Both the position numbers and the translations under genes were made by a program. A stretch of DNA of 64,000 nucleotides from CAVZXS01 sp963779325 (GTDB lineage Bacteria; Bacteroidota; Bacteroidia; Chitinophagales; Chitinophagaceae). Location of the stretch: the NCBI GenBank assembly GCA_963779325.1, contig CAVZXS010000019.1:124001-188000 (forward strand). The letters are read 5' to 3'. Under the pieces are notes generated by a model. That model was not told the origin of the DNA and made no database searches. It worked only from the letters and a program-made list of their open reading frames with translations. Positions 1 to 9,500 of the stretch are shown here, piece after piece. Each line of letters begins with the position of its first letter. Position 1 is the stretch's first letter.

Positions 1-36
1 TAGCGCCGCAAGTACAATGGCTGTTCTTTTAATCAT
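1..36 (-). CDS. Start of a secreted protein (cut by window edge)
   Basis: Reading the minus strand from an ATG at 36 gives MIKRTAIVLAAL, the positively charged start and hydrophobic core of a signal peptide, before the window ends. Its DNA around 1-20 resembles that at 281-300 in the next lipoprotein gene, so the two may be tandem paralogues. The product cannot be identified from twelve codons. Confidence 0.4.
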   Translation of the reverse strand, partial: MIKRTAIVLAAL

Positions 37-63
37 ACTGTTTATTTTATTTTTTATTACTAA

Positions 64-315
64 TTATTGCACCTCTTTATACTCTAATAAAATGGTTTGC
101 CTGTCGCTGATGATTTTTACAGGGAGCCCTTGATCGTTATACCGGTAAGTGATTTCTTGCATAATGGTTTCCTGAAACGCCGGTTCACGGTTCTACCCGT
201 TATCAACTCTTACTTCCGTCTGCAGCAACTTTATTGCATCAGGTTTCGGATCATTTTTTTTGCAAGCCGACATTACGGTCAACGCCGCAAATACAACGCT
301 TAATTTCAATTTCAT
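64..315 (-). pseudogene. Small lipoprotein gene with an in-frame TAG
   Basis: From ATG at 315 the product starts MKLKLSVVFAALTVMSACKK, a signal peptide with a lipobox (MSAC), so a lipoprotein anchored after signal peptidase II cleavage. The frame stops at a TAG (195-193) after 40 codons. It then continues open in the same frame for another 43 codons (NREPAFQETIMQEITYRYND, then a strand-like stretch) to TAA at 66-64. The continuation has ordinary protein composition, so the TAG probably interrupts one gene of about 83 codons. No family recognised. It could be a nonsense pseudogene, a base-call error, or a genuine 40-residue lipoprotein. Confidence 0.55.
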
Positions 316-344
316 TATCTTATTATTATAGTTATAAAAAATAT

Positions 345-833
345 TTAACGGAGCAACCCTTTTGATGCCTGCAGGAATAATGCAGCAAGTGTGCTGATAA
401 AGGAACCCATCATGCAAATACTGCGGAACGTAAACCCCAATACTGATTTGCTGCGCAGATCTTCAAAATTATCAGGAATGGTTTCAGTTGTTATACTTTG
501 AATTAAGCGATTAAATGGAAAATTATACTTGGTGGCAATAACTATATCTAACAGGATTAAACCCAGCGCCAAAACAAGTAACCAAAGTGGCTTTTTATAG
601 GGCTGCCGTATTAAGAAAAAACCCGTGCCTATAAAAGAAAATAAAATAACCGAACCGAAAACGGGCATTCGTGCACTCATATAACTATCCACTGTTTGCC
701 AATAGCGTACAATATGTTCTGCAGGTGTTTCTTTCAACGCAGGGCCAAAGCCGATAAAATTGACGAAGCCTATGCCACCCAGGAAACCTGTTAATATGGT
801 AACAGTTAATAAAAATGCCGTCGAAATTTTCAT
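345..833 (-). CDS. DUF1772-like integral membrane protein
   Basis: A 162-residue protein with four predicted hydrophobic segments: about residues 5-30, 58-76, 82-100 and 135-158. The first loop carries FVNFIGFGPALKETPAE and a following W-x-x-x-D, and the layout fits the DUF1772 (anthrone oxygenase-like) membrane family. In that family the bacterial members have no established reaction. The start at ATG 833 sits directly before a membrane segment. It is transcribed away from the giant gene that begins at 1032. Family assignment is by fold pattern, not by a diagnostic motif. Confidence 0.6.
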   Translation of the reverse strand: MKISTAFLLTVTILTGFLGGIGFVNFIGFGPALKETPAEHIVRYWQTVDSYMSARMPVFGSVILFSFIGTGFFLIRQPYKKPLWLLVLALGLILLDIVIATKYNFPFNRLIQSITTETIPDNFEDLRSKSVLGFTFRSICMMGSFISTLAALFLQASKGLLR

Positions 834-856
834 AAATAATTTTATGCAAACTTGAG

Positions 857-888
857 TTTTATGGGGAAACAGGGCAATGGTATATTTG
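857..888 (+). promoter_or_regulatory. Possible Bacteroidota-type promoter for the giant gene pair
   Basis: TATATTTG at 881-888 matches the Bacteroidota -7 consensus TAnnTTTG. Twenty bases upstream lies TTTT (857-860), a poor -33 element. It would give a leader of about 140 nt before the ATG at 1032. Confidence 0.3.
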
Positions 889-1031
889 TACTACTTGAGA
901 ATAACTGAGTATTGATTTATTCTTCCCTGCTTTACGATAAATTAATTTTGCGCTCTGCAAAAAAAGGTTGTAACTTTCAATACCATCTTTCCACCGCAGG
1001 GCAAATTCACTACCATAAACATTATCTGGCT

Positions 1032-4000
1032 ATGAACGAAACTAACTTGCATGCCCTCCTGGCATCGGTGATGGGTCATCTCCACGCTGCAACTCCGCAG
1101 GAAGAACAACAGTTATCCCAACTGCAGGAATTAATGGGTTCCACTTTTTTTGATGATGACATTCTTACCAATGTCAGTAATCAAGAGTTCTCCTTCCAGT
1201 CATCCGATATTTTCTTTTCGCAAAACATACCGGGCCGGCGATTGGAAAAAATTGATGAAACCGTTAAACGGATTCTTTCCAAAGAAAATACCGGCGACTT
1301 TCGTGTGTTTGTGCGTGACACACCTGTTCGAACAACACAACTTACCGGCAGCAATCCTTCCTGGGCTACAGGTGCACGGGTATTCAATACCATCGGACCT
1401 TTCTTAAATGCAGAGGGAAGAAGAATATGGTTTGATTTTTTTAAAATAGAAAAGCTAATCTCCTTATATATACAAGGACAAACGCAACCGGTACTTTTAT
1501 TCAAAGCATCGTTTTCAAGAAGGTTTATCATTGGCCCGCTGCAACCGGTTGAAATTACCAAACAATATAACTTGGTTGCCGGCAGTGTATGGATACAGGC
1601 CAAACTGTTAAACGGGGCCGCGCCTGCCGACCGCTATTGCGGACTTCGTGTAAAAGGCGGTACTATTACGTTAGATGCATTGCCTCAACTCATCGGCAAT
1701 AAATTAACGATTGCTCCTGCGAATAATATTCATTGCAAATTGGAAATGGAGCAACCGGCCATTCCACCTGTTACAGCAACAAGTAATCACGGCGCTGATG
1801 CAAGGGCATCTAATCTTTCATTACCCGTAAGTTTCGAATTTACTGCTAATGCTGCCACACATGTCATTCAGCAGGTAGATGCCATTGAATGGAAATTATA
1901 CGGGCAGGAAGGCGTAAGCAGTTGGCAGGGGCAACAAAATTTATTGTACAATAATGTACTCAGTCGCTTATTTATTCCGCTAAGCAGTGAGCCTGATGAA
2001 TTGGAAATAAAAGAATGCCTTTCACCTTTTCAAACCATCAGCGGTAAAGCAAAATTGACCGATAGTTGGTGGGGAATACCTGCCGCGCAATTAGATGTAA
2101 ATAATCCGTTGGAAGCAGACGGCACCGGTGCGTTGGTATTATTAACCGGCAAAGGTTTGTCCTGCACACATATTCAGCAGGAGGGAGATGAAACTACACT
2201 TATCAGTCCGTTCTTTTTATTGGAGCCCGGCCGTATTGGTATCACCGATTTGCTCAGCAACAGCCCGGGCGCCGCACAGGAATTTGCTATGTGGAAAGAT
2301 GATTTGAATCCGCACGGTACAAGTGTAAGCATCAGTTATTTAAAAACAGCTGCTCTTATATATAATACATTGTCAAAAGGCGATGAAGTATATTTTACTT
2401 CAGTAAATGCCGATGTAAAAACGGACCGCCCGGTAAAAGTTAATGGCGAAGCGGTGGAAGTGCGGTCGAAGAACAGTGTATTCGCATTAGCCTGCAATGC
2501 CGCTAATAATTTTATTGCGCTGTATGATGATAATATTATCTGGGATCATAAATTGCCCGGCGAAAAAGCACCGGTAGTAAAACCAATGGCGCTTGCATTG
2601 GAAAATGCATTGTTTACCGTATCGCCTGTAAACGGTTGTTTACTGTTTGGTGAGTGTACCGCAGATTGGAAAAAAATCGGCACGGGTAAATTGCTGCTCA
2701 CCTTTGGTATGTTTAGTTATTTACCAACATTACCCGATCCGTATGCCGCTAATCTTGGTTTATTACGACGGCAGTTTGCCGGCAGGGCAACTGATGCGAC
2801 GGGAGCTCTTTTACAACAACGCACTATGTGGTTGTGGTTAGTTTGTTTGGTAGACAGTAAACCATTGAATGAAGAAAAAGATGAAGTAAAAGTATCCTTC
2901 CACTTTGGTAATATGCCGGGTGATAACAGTATACAGGTAGCCGCTTCAGTTGGCACAGTAAATACAACCGGCATTCAACCCGCCGCAGGAAGTATAAAAG
3001 TTTCTGCCGCATCACGTATGCTTAATCCGGATAAGGTGCGTGAAATGAAAGTAGAAGCATTTCGCAGAGGCGAAGTGGTAGAAGAATTGCAGGGGCAACA
3101 ACAAATGATGATGATGAGTTCATCTACGGGCCATGTTCCCAACTATGATAATCAATGGCAGGATACGATCGGCAATTTTGAGCAGGATGCATTTGCGTTG
3201 TTAGATGTAAGCAGCAATGCCAACCAGATGGGTATCAGTTTCTTTTATTTCCCGCAGGGAAGAATGGGTATGATACGTACCGCGGCAGTTGAAGGACCAA
3301 ATACTGCTAATAATGCTGTAAGTAATTTCCCGTTTATAGTAAAAGATATGTCAGTATGGTCGCCCGGATTTTTTGTGCGGGCATTCACCGTACCGCAAAT
3401 TGCATGGGAACCTGTATTTAATTTAACGCCGCCGGTGAAACCAATGGACCCGCAAGCTTTCTTTAACTATTATCCCAATGATGGCGGTCCCACAAGAATT
3501 TTTAATATAACTGCGCAGCCGGTTGTTCTTGCACCTAAACCTGTAGTACAAAATTTAATTGATAAATTTAAAGATCCTAAAGTACAAACCTATTCTTTCT
3601 TCACCTTGCCCTTTGGTTTAAAAGCGGCTGCAATAATAAGTAAAGGCGGTGTGGAAAGTGTAAAGCCCGATTTGCAATACAACAACCCCGCTTTTAAAAA
3701 TAATATTACAGGCGGTATACAAATAAAAGCGACAGCGGGCAATTTTGGAAAAACGATTGCAGGCGAACCTTCCCGCAACGACAGCCCTATGTTTCCCGGC
3801 TATACACTACAGTTGAATAATATTCTGAACATGAACGGTGTGGCCACCGGCACTTCCACATTGGGCGACAGTGTAACAACAATTTTCAACCGCAATTTTT
3901 GGGAGGACCCCATTGCCTTCAACAAGCAAAAAGGCGTTCCCGTAACACGTATCGATTGGAGCGGTTATGGTACCAATATGTTCAGCAACTGGTTAAGTCC

Positions 4001-6443
4001 TACGGCAGTAATTGCACAAACAAGCCAGGCAAGATTTGATGTAATGATGGGAAGAACAGGACACGAAGTAATTCAAGTGCGCAGTATTTTATTGCCCTGG
4101 GGCATTCGGGTAGTAAGAACCATTACACTGTTTCGTACCAGCAGTAATTATGTATATCGAGTTGACAGCGGATGGCAGCCGGAGAGTGACGGCATTTTTG
4201 ATTTCAGGTATTCATATTTTGTTACCACAGGTCAGCCTAAGCCAAATGATTTGCAGGAAGTACCGGTGAATAAAACCTACACCATTCACCCGGGTTTGTT
4301 GCGCGGGTTATTTAATATACGTAATATAAAAGAGGATAATGATATCGCTGACTTTAAAACATTTAACCAAATTAATACCGGCGATAAAATTATTGTTGAC
4401 GGAGTAGAGATTACTCATACAGGCGCTGCATTTCAACAGGAAGTCTTATTACGGCCCGTATGGTTTGATGCGGATATTGAAATAGAAAATATTGTACAGG
4501 GACAACATGCAGCCTTTACCCGTGACGGTATTAAGACCGGCCGTGTAGCATCCCGAAAAATTTTAGGGTATGTACAGTTAGCGCCTTCAGGTGTATTGAT
4601 AAAGCCGCAACAGTTGGCGGCTTTATTAGCCACACAAGGCGGCGCCATAGGCGGAAGTATCAATTGCCAGGTAGCGTTGCACAACAGCAATCAACAAATG
4701 CGGATCAACCGGTTTGATATAAATGCCTCGGTAGAAAAAAACGGCGACCCCATTTTTGTAGCTGCTATTCGCGGTAATGTATTGTTGCCCAAAGACGGCA
4801 GTTGGAGTATGGTGCAACACAGCGTGGGCACAGGTGAAGTGACACCGCTGCCTGAAAGTGTAACGGTACCCGTGATACGGGTGGGTGAATGGATTGCTGA
4901 AAAAGTAGTAGATGCAAACGATGCAGTGAAAAAATTAGTACGTATTGCCAATCCTGCTGATCTGGTAAGAGACGTTGCCGCCAACACCGTCAACTTTGGT
5001 TTATTGCAAAGTACCGGTACGCAAAAAGCATTATTCCTTACACCCGCATTTGCAAATGGCGTAAATCAATTGATGAGTAAAACACCGCCTTTGTTCGCAG
5101 ATGCTTATCGTTTAATGACAGGTAAGAGTATCTTCCCCAATATTGGTGATGCGGTAACCAACTTCGGAAAAATTGTTCCGTTGTTAAAAGGAGTGGATAA
5201 CTTGGGCAATGCAGTAGATGCCTTCAAACAAAATGTCTTGGAAGACGGCGGTAAAAAAGTATTTGAGCTCCTGGAAATAAAAGCGGAGAAACAAGCCGAA
5301 GCTGCCATCAAGCAGGGAATGGAATTATTGCAGAAAGGTGCAAATGGTTTATTGGATAAAGCAATGAAATTTGACGTGCCTGATTTTGAAGTACCCTTGG
5401 TAGATATTGATGTATTGAAAATTTATATTGATTATAAAACCGGCAAGAACGATGCTCCGCCGGCTTCTTATGTAAACAGTAAATTAAATTTTGATATTGA
5501 TTCTTTCGCCGGTGATATGGCTAAGAACTGGAAAAGTCGTTTGAATAATTTAGCGATGGTGGTGGATTTGGGAAGTATGAAACGCCTTATGACCATCAAA
5601 GGAAATTTTGATGCGAAGAAAGGAAAAGAAACCGGCTATGAAGGACAAACCGGCGGAGTTACAGATGGATTGCCCACACCCGAAATTGAATTCCACAAAG
5701 ATTTGAAACCGGTGATTGATCTGTTACAGATGCTGGGCGAATTATCCGCAGGCGATTATAAAGAAGTAATGAAGAAAGGATTGAAGATTGCCATGAGCAA
5801 CGCCGGTGAAATTTGGGAATATAAATTTGAAGCAAGTAAAGAGTTGCCGTTGGTTCGTTTCCCGCCAACCAAAGCATTGTATGATGCACCCACTACACCA
5901 CTCAAATTAGAAGCATCAATGGGATTGGGTGTGTATTTTAATGCGGCGTTAAAAGTAACATCAGATCTTAATCAATTATTACCGACAGCGGGTGCATTCA
6001 TTCAATTTCACGGCGGGTTGAGTGTAATGTGCGTTTCACTGGCTGCCGCAACCGTGTATGCAAAAGGTGCGGTTGATTTACGCATTGGTGCCAACACGCA
6101 GGTAGGACCTACATTAGATATGAAATTTGGCTTTGGTGCCGAAGTTGTTGTGGGGTTACCGGTAGTGGGCAATGTAAGTGTGTTGTATATGATTAGCGTA
6201 GAGATGCACATTGATACGGCAGTTATTCGTGTTACAGCCGGCATGTTGTTCAGGGGACATGCGGAATTACTTGGCGGCTTGGTGGGTGTTACCATCACCA
6301 TTGAAGCAAAAGGAACCATTGAACGCAGCGGCGGTGAAACCAATTGCAGCGCACAGGTAACATTCGCTATTGATATCAGCATTTTCTTAATCATTGATAT
6401 CAGTTTCAGTAAAACATGGGGCGAGCAAAGACAGGTAGCATAG
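1032..6443 (+). CDS. Giant protein of unknown function (1803 aa), first of a pair
   Basis: No family recognised. The open frame reaches back to 912, but the codons before ATG 1032 look non-coding; the product then begins MNETNLHALLASVMGHLHAA. There is no signal peptide, lipobox or clear transmembrane helix at the N-terminus. Residues 1-1350 look beta-rich, with many Trp/Tyr and glycine turns. A motif-like block around residues 1030-1090 reads LPWGIRVVRTITLFRTSSNY followed by a DSGW. Residues about 1395-1480 are helical and charged (a run of E/K/A/L after FKQNVLEDGGKKVFELL). The last 160 residues are alternating hydrophobic strands that could form a membrane-active or barrel-like sheet. The next giant gene starts 65 nt downstream. 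Both are intact over long distances, so they are under selection. Structural, toxin-like or surface roles are only guesses. Confidence 0.85.
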   Translation: MNETNLHALLASVMGHLHAATPQEEQQLSQLQELMGSTFFDDDILTNVSNQEFSFQSSDIFFSQNIPGRRLEKIDETVKRILSKENTGDFRVFVRDTPVRTTQLTGSNPSWATGARVFNTIGPFLNAEGRRIWFDFFKIEKLISLYIQGQTQPVLLFKASFSRRFIIGPLQPVEITKQYNLVAGSVWIQAKLLNGAAPADRYCGLRVKGGTITLDALPQLIGNKLTIAPANNIHCKLEMEQPAIPPVTATSNHGADARASNLSLPVSFEFTANAATHVIQQVDAIEWKLYGQEGVSSWQGQQNLLYNNVLSRLFIPLSSEPDELEIKECLSPFQTISGKAKLTDSWWGIPAAQLDVNNPLEADGTGALVLLTGKGLSCTHIQQEGDETTLISPFFLLEPGRIGITDLLSNSPGAAQEFAMWKDDLNPHGTSVSISYLKTAALIYNTLSKGDEVYFTSVNADVKTDRPVKVNGEAVEVRSKNSVFALACNAANNFIALYDDNIIWDHKLPGEKAPVVKPMALALENALFTVSPVNGCLLFGECTADWKKIGTGKLLLTFGMFSYLPTLPDPYAANLGLLRRQFAGRATDATGALLQQRTMWLWLVCLVDSKPLNEEKDEVKVSFHFGNMPGDNSIQVAASVGTVNTTGIQPAAGSIKVSAASRMLNPDKVREMKVEAFRRGEVVEELQGQQQMMMMSSSTGHVPNYDNQWQDTIGNFEQDAFALLDVSSNANQMGISFFYFPQGRMGMIRTAAVEGPNTANNAVSNFPFIVKDMSVWSPGFFVRAFTVPQIAWEPVFNLTPPVKPMDPQAFFNYYPNDGGPTRIFNITAQPVVLAPKPVVQNLIDKFKDPKVQTYSFFTLPFGLKAAAIISKGGVESVKPDLQYNNPAFKNNITGGIQIKATAGNFGKTIAGEPSRNDSPMFPGYTLQLNNILNMNGVATGTSTLGDSVTTIFNRNFWEDPIAFNKQKGVPVTRIDWSGYGTNMFSNWLSPTAVIAQTSQARFDVMMGRTGHEVIQVRSILLPWGIRVVRTITLFRTSSNYVYRVDSGWQPESDGIFDFRYSYFVTTGQPKPNDLQEVPVNKTYTIHPGLLRGLFNIRNIKEDNDIADFKTFNQINTGDKIIVDGVEITHTGAAFQQEVLLRPVWFDADIEIENIVQGQHAAFTRDGIKTGRVASRKILGYVQLAPSGVLIKPQQLAALLATQGGAIGGSINCQVALHNSNQQMRINRFDINASVEKNGDPIFVAAIRGNVLLPKDGSWSMVQHSVGTGEVTPLPESVTVPVIRVGEWIAEKVVDANDAVKKLVRIANPADLVRDVAANTVNFGLLQSTGTQKALFLTPAFANGVNQLMSKTPPLFADAYRLMTGKSIFPNIGDAVTNFGKIVPLLKGVDNLGNAVDAFKQNVLEDGGKKVFELLEIKAEKQAEAAIKQGMELLQKGANGLLDKAMKFDVPDFEVPLVDIDVLKIYIDYKTGKNDAPPASYVNSKLNFDIDSFAGDMAKNWKSRLNNLAMVVDLGSMKRLMTIKGNFDAKKGKETGYEGQTGGVTDGLPTPEIEFHKDLKPVIDLLQMLGELSAGDYKEVMKKGLKIAMSNAGEIWEYKFEASKELPLVRFPPTKALYDAPTTPLKLEASMGLGVYFNAALKVTSDLNQLLPTAGAFIQFHGGLSVMCVSLAAATVYAKGAVDLRIGANTQVGPTLDMKFGFGAEVVVGLPVVGNVSVLYMISVEMHIDTAVIRVTAGMLFRGHAELLGGLVGVTITIEAKGTIERSGGETNCSAQVTFAIDISIFLIIDISFSKTWGEQRQVA

Positions 6444-6508
6444 ACTATCAATAAAAATTAATGGACAAATATTTAAGCTTATTCAACCAATCATAACCTT
6501 CTCATCAT

Positions 6509-9500
6509 ATGGAAAAGAATCGCAGATACACGACAATGATTTTTCCGCAGGAGTTTGACGGCAACAATATCAAAGTACATATTGTAATCATTCCGCGAAA
6601 CCGGAATCCGTTTGATCCCGTTGTTACCTATGCCGGCGCGCCTGCTGATAACCTTACACCGTTTGCAGATTTAGTACCGGAGTTTAAAGCTTTTGTGGTA
6701 AATAGTTTAGAAGATTTTCCTGTATCGAATACAAACGCACCAATCAAAAAACCGCAGGCGGCTTTGTTGCAGGGATTATCATCAGCGCCAAACAAGAAAA
6801 AAATTCTAATTGCATTGCGTGATGAATCGGGTTTGAAAATTACTGTGGCGCACACGGCAGATAAAGCAGAAGAACCCGTTGCCATTGAAAAATCTGTACA
6901 AAAATATTTACCGGAAACTTATCGCAGTTCTTTTAATTTTACCACGCCGCGGCATAAAAATGCAAAGACAGATGACAGTTATCATTGTGCCATGCGGGAA
7001 GAAGCGCCTAAAGTACCACTTACTGTTTCCGGCGATGATATCAGTTGGGGACAGGTCTATGGTTATATATTGCGTCAACCATTACTGGCAAGAGCAGCAG
7101 GCTTGGTGTATGAAGCAACTATACCGATAAATAATCCTGATTGGTTTAAAAAAGGCGGTTATTTATATGTTGATTTAGTAAATGCGGATTATCAATCGGT
7201 GCAGGATGATTCACTATCACATGCAGATGGTGTATTCATTAAACGGTATGCGGCACGTATTCCCAAATTAAAAGCAGGCGTTAGCAGAACATTATTCGCA
7301 CCCGTACTGTTTCCTGTATTGGTAAAAGCAGATCCTGATGACCCCGTTGAACCGGTTCCTGCGGGCAACTGGGATAATATTTTTGCAGAAAGCAATGAAT
7401 ACAATGATGGCTTCGCAAAAATTGTACATGCCAATCAACCTGTCAGCAAAAATATTTTAACCGAGCAGTTTGACGGTACGCACCCGGTACATGACGCCGG
7501 CATACGCATGGGTTGGGATGATGAACAAATTTTAATTTGGTATATACGCCAGTTACGGGGCGATGAAAATAACTTTAGCGCACCCGTTCCGGGAGTGGAC
7601 GATCGTATTGATGCATTGCTGGGCGTATTCGGTTATCGTATTGATGTACGGGATGCAAAACTTGCTGACGAAGATCCCGGCAATCCCGCAGCCCAATGGC
7701 AAAGTTTAAATACAGTAGTTGCCAAAGCTGTTTATAAAATAGGAACACAATCTATCGATAATACAATTGGTACACCGGTAGAACTGCCATACCAGGTTTA
7801 TCCCACTCAAATTGATGGTAATGTAAACGGAGGCTACTGGTTACCGATGTACTACACCAATTGGATTGGTAAAAGTTTAGTGATGAAAGACAGTGACGCG
7901 GCCGAAATCAATTATCACACGCAGAGCAAAAAAAATCCTTCTACTACAGAACAATTGTTCAATCCCGGGCCGTTAAATATTTCCTTACTCTATGGAAATA
8001 TCTATGATTTCAGGATACGGCTTTGTGATATCAGTAATGGCGGACCAACTGTGAATCATAATCCTGTTATCAACGCGCCATCGCCTACTACCAATGTACA
8101 CTTTAAAAGATTTATTGCGCCCGGAAAATTAAGAGTACTGAATGCGGAGAATGCATTTAACAGTGCATCCAACTCTACCATGCACATTGAGTTTTTCAAT
8201 GCCACGATTGTAAATGGAGAAGAGCAATTTGCCGCTGCACCCAATTTGGAAATTAAGCGACCGGTATTGGGTTACCCGGCTGTAGTCTTCACCAATAAAT
8301 ATCAATTGCTTGGGCAGGATCCGGTTCAACTCTTAAAAAATATTCCTGTAATGAAAGATCCGGTTACCGGCGAATTAAAAGCACAACAGGTAGAACCTGC
8401 ATTGGCCGATCCGGATGTAAAGAAAGTAGAAGTAACTGTAGAAGCAGAAACATTAAGACTGGATAATTTGCTCAGCGAATCGGGGCAAGAGAATTATGCT
8501 TTGCTTTACAGTACGTTCAGAAATTTCCCCAATGATTTTGACGGCACATTAAATGTACCGATTGTATTCAAAGATTTTCCATTATTAAGCCTGAGCAACA
8601 GTGCCGATCCGTTGAACAGCAACAGTAACCCGTTCAATGATATTGCATTTGATAAAACGGCGCTGAATGCGATGACGGAAATTGTATTACCCGCCGCACG
8701 TAAAGTTCGTATTACGGTGAGGGCTGTTTGCGAAGGCGATGATCAATACTTTAAATTTATTAATGAAGCGGATCATAATTTGGATACCCGCTATGGAGCT
8801 ACCACACAATTCTTTTTTTATAAAGAATCCGGTATTGAAAATAATTTGCTGCTGCCCAAACCAAATGTGCCTGTCATTCAGGCCTTGTATCTGCAACCCG
8901 ATCCGCCGTTTGCTAACAATGGAAAAATCTCTACTGTATTTTTCCAAAGAGATGCGATGGTAATGAATCAACCGGATATTGTACAGCGATTAGCGAATGA
9001 GATAGGAGTGGAAAGTAAAGGGCTTACCCTTGTCTCTAAAAAAGGGGAGCGTATTGTATTTGGTTGCAGCAGTCGCATACGCCATAGCTTGGCGCCGGAT
9101 AATTCTTCCATCACCTTCGCTTCTAAAGCAGAACTGGCAGGGCATTGGTTAGGATGCATAGTGTACAAACTTAACCGCGATTGGAGTTGGGATGCATTGG
9201 ATGTTGTAAGTTTTGAAATAGGAAGAATAAAGAAATTTAAAAAAGATGCGCCCAGTGAAAAAGAGGTGCAGGATATTTTGGGTGATATAGAAATAAATCA
9301 CTCAGTTTCATTCGAAGCATTGCAGCCCGATGAGTTTGGTATCATCAACAGAGATCATACTACTGTTATTTTTATTGATGCCATTGAAACCAAAATAGCA
9401 TTGAAACAAGCGAATGGATTACCGCGTTTCCCTGATGAACAGGAAGTAGAATATACCATCACGCCTAAATTTAAAAAAGATCATGCCGGCGGCACTACCG

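Noticed and set aside
6008..6451. 147-codon frame on the minus strand inside the first giant gene
   Set aside because: It is antisense to a well-conserved-looking coding region and its sequence is Ser/Thr/Pro/Cys-rich shadow composition; no motif.
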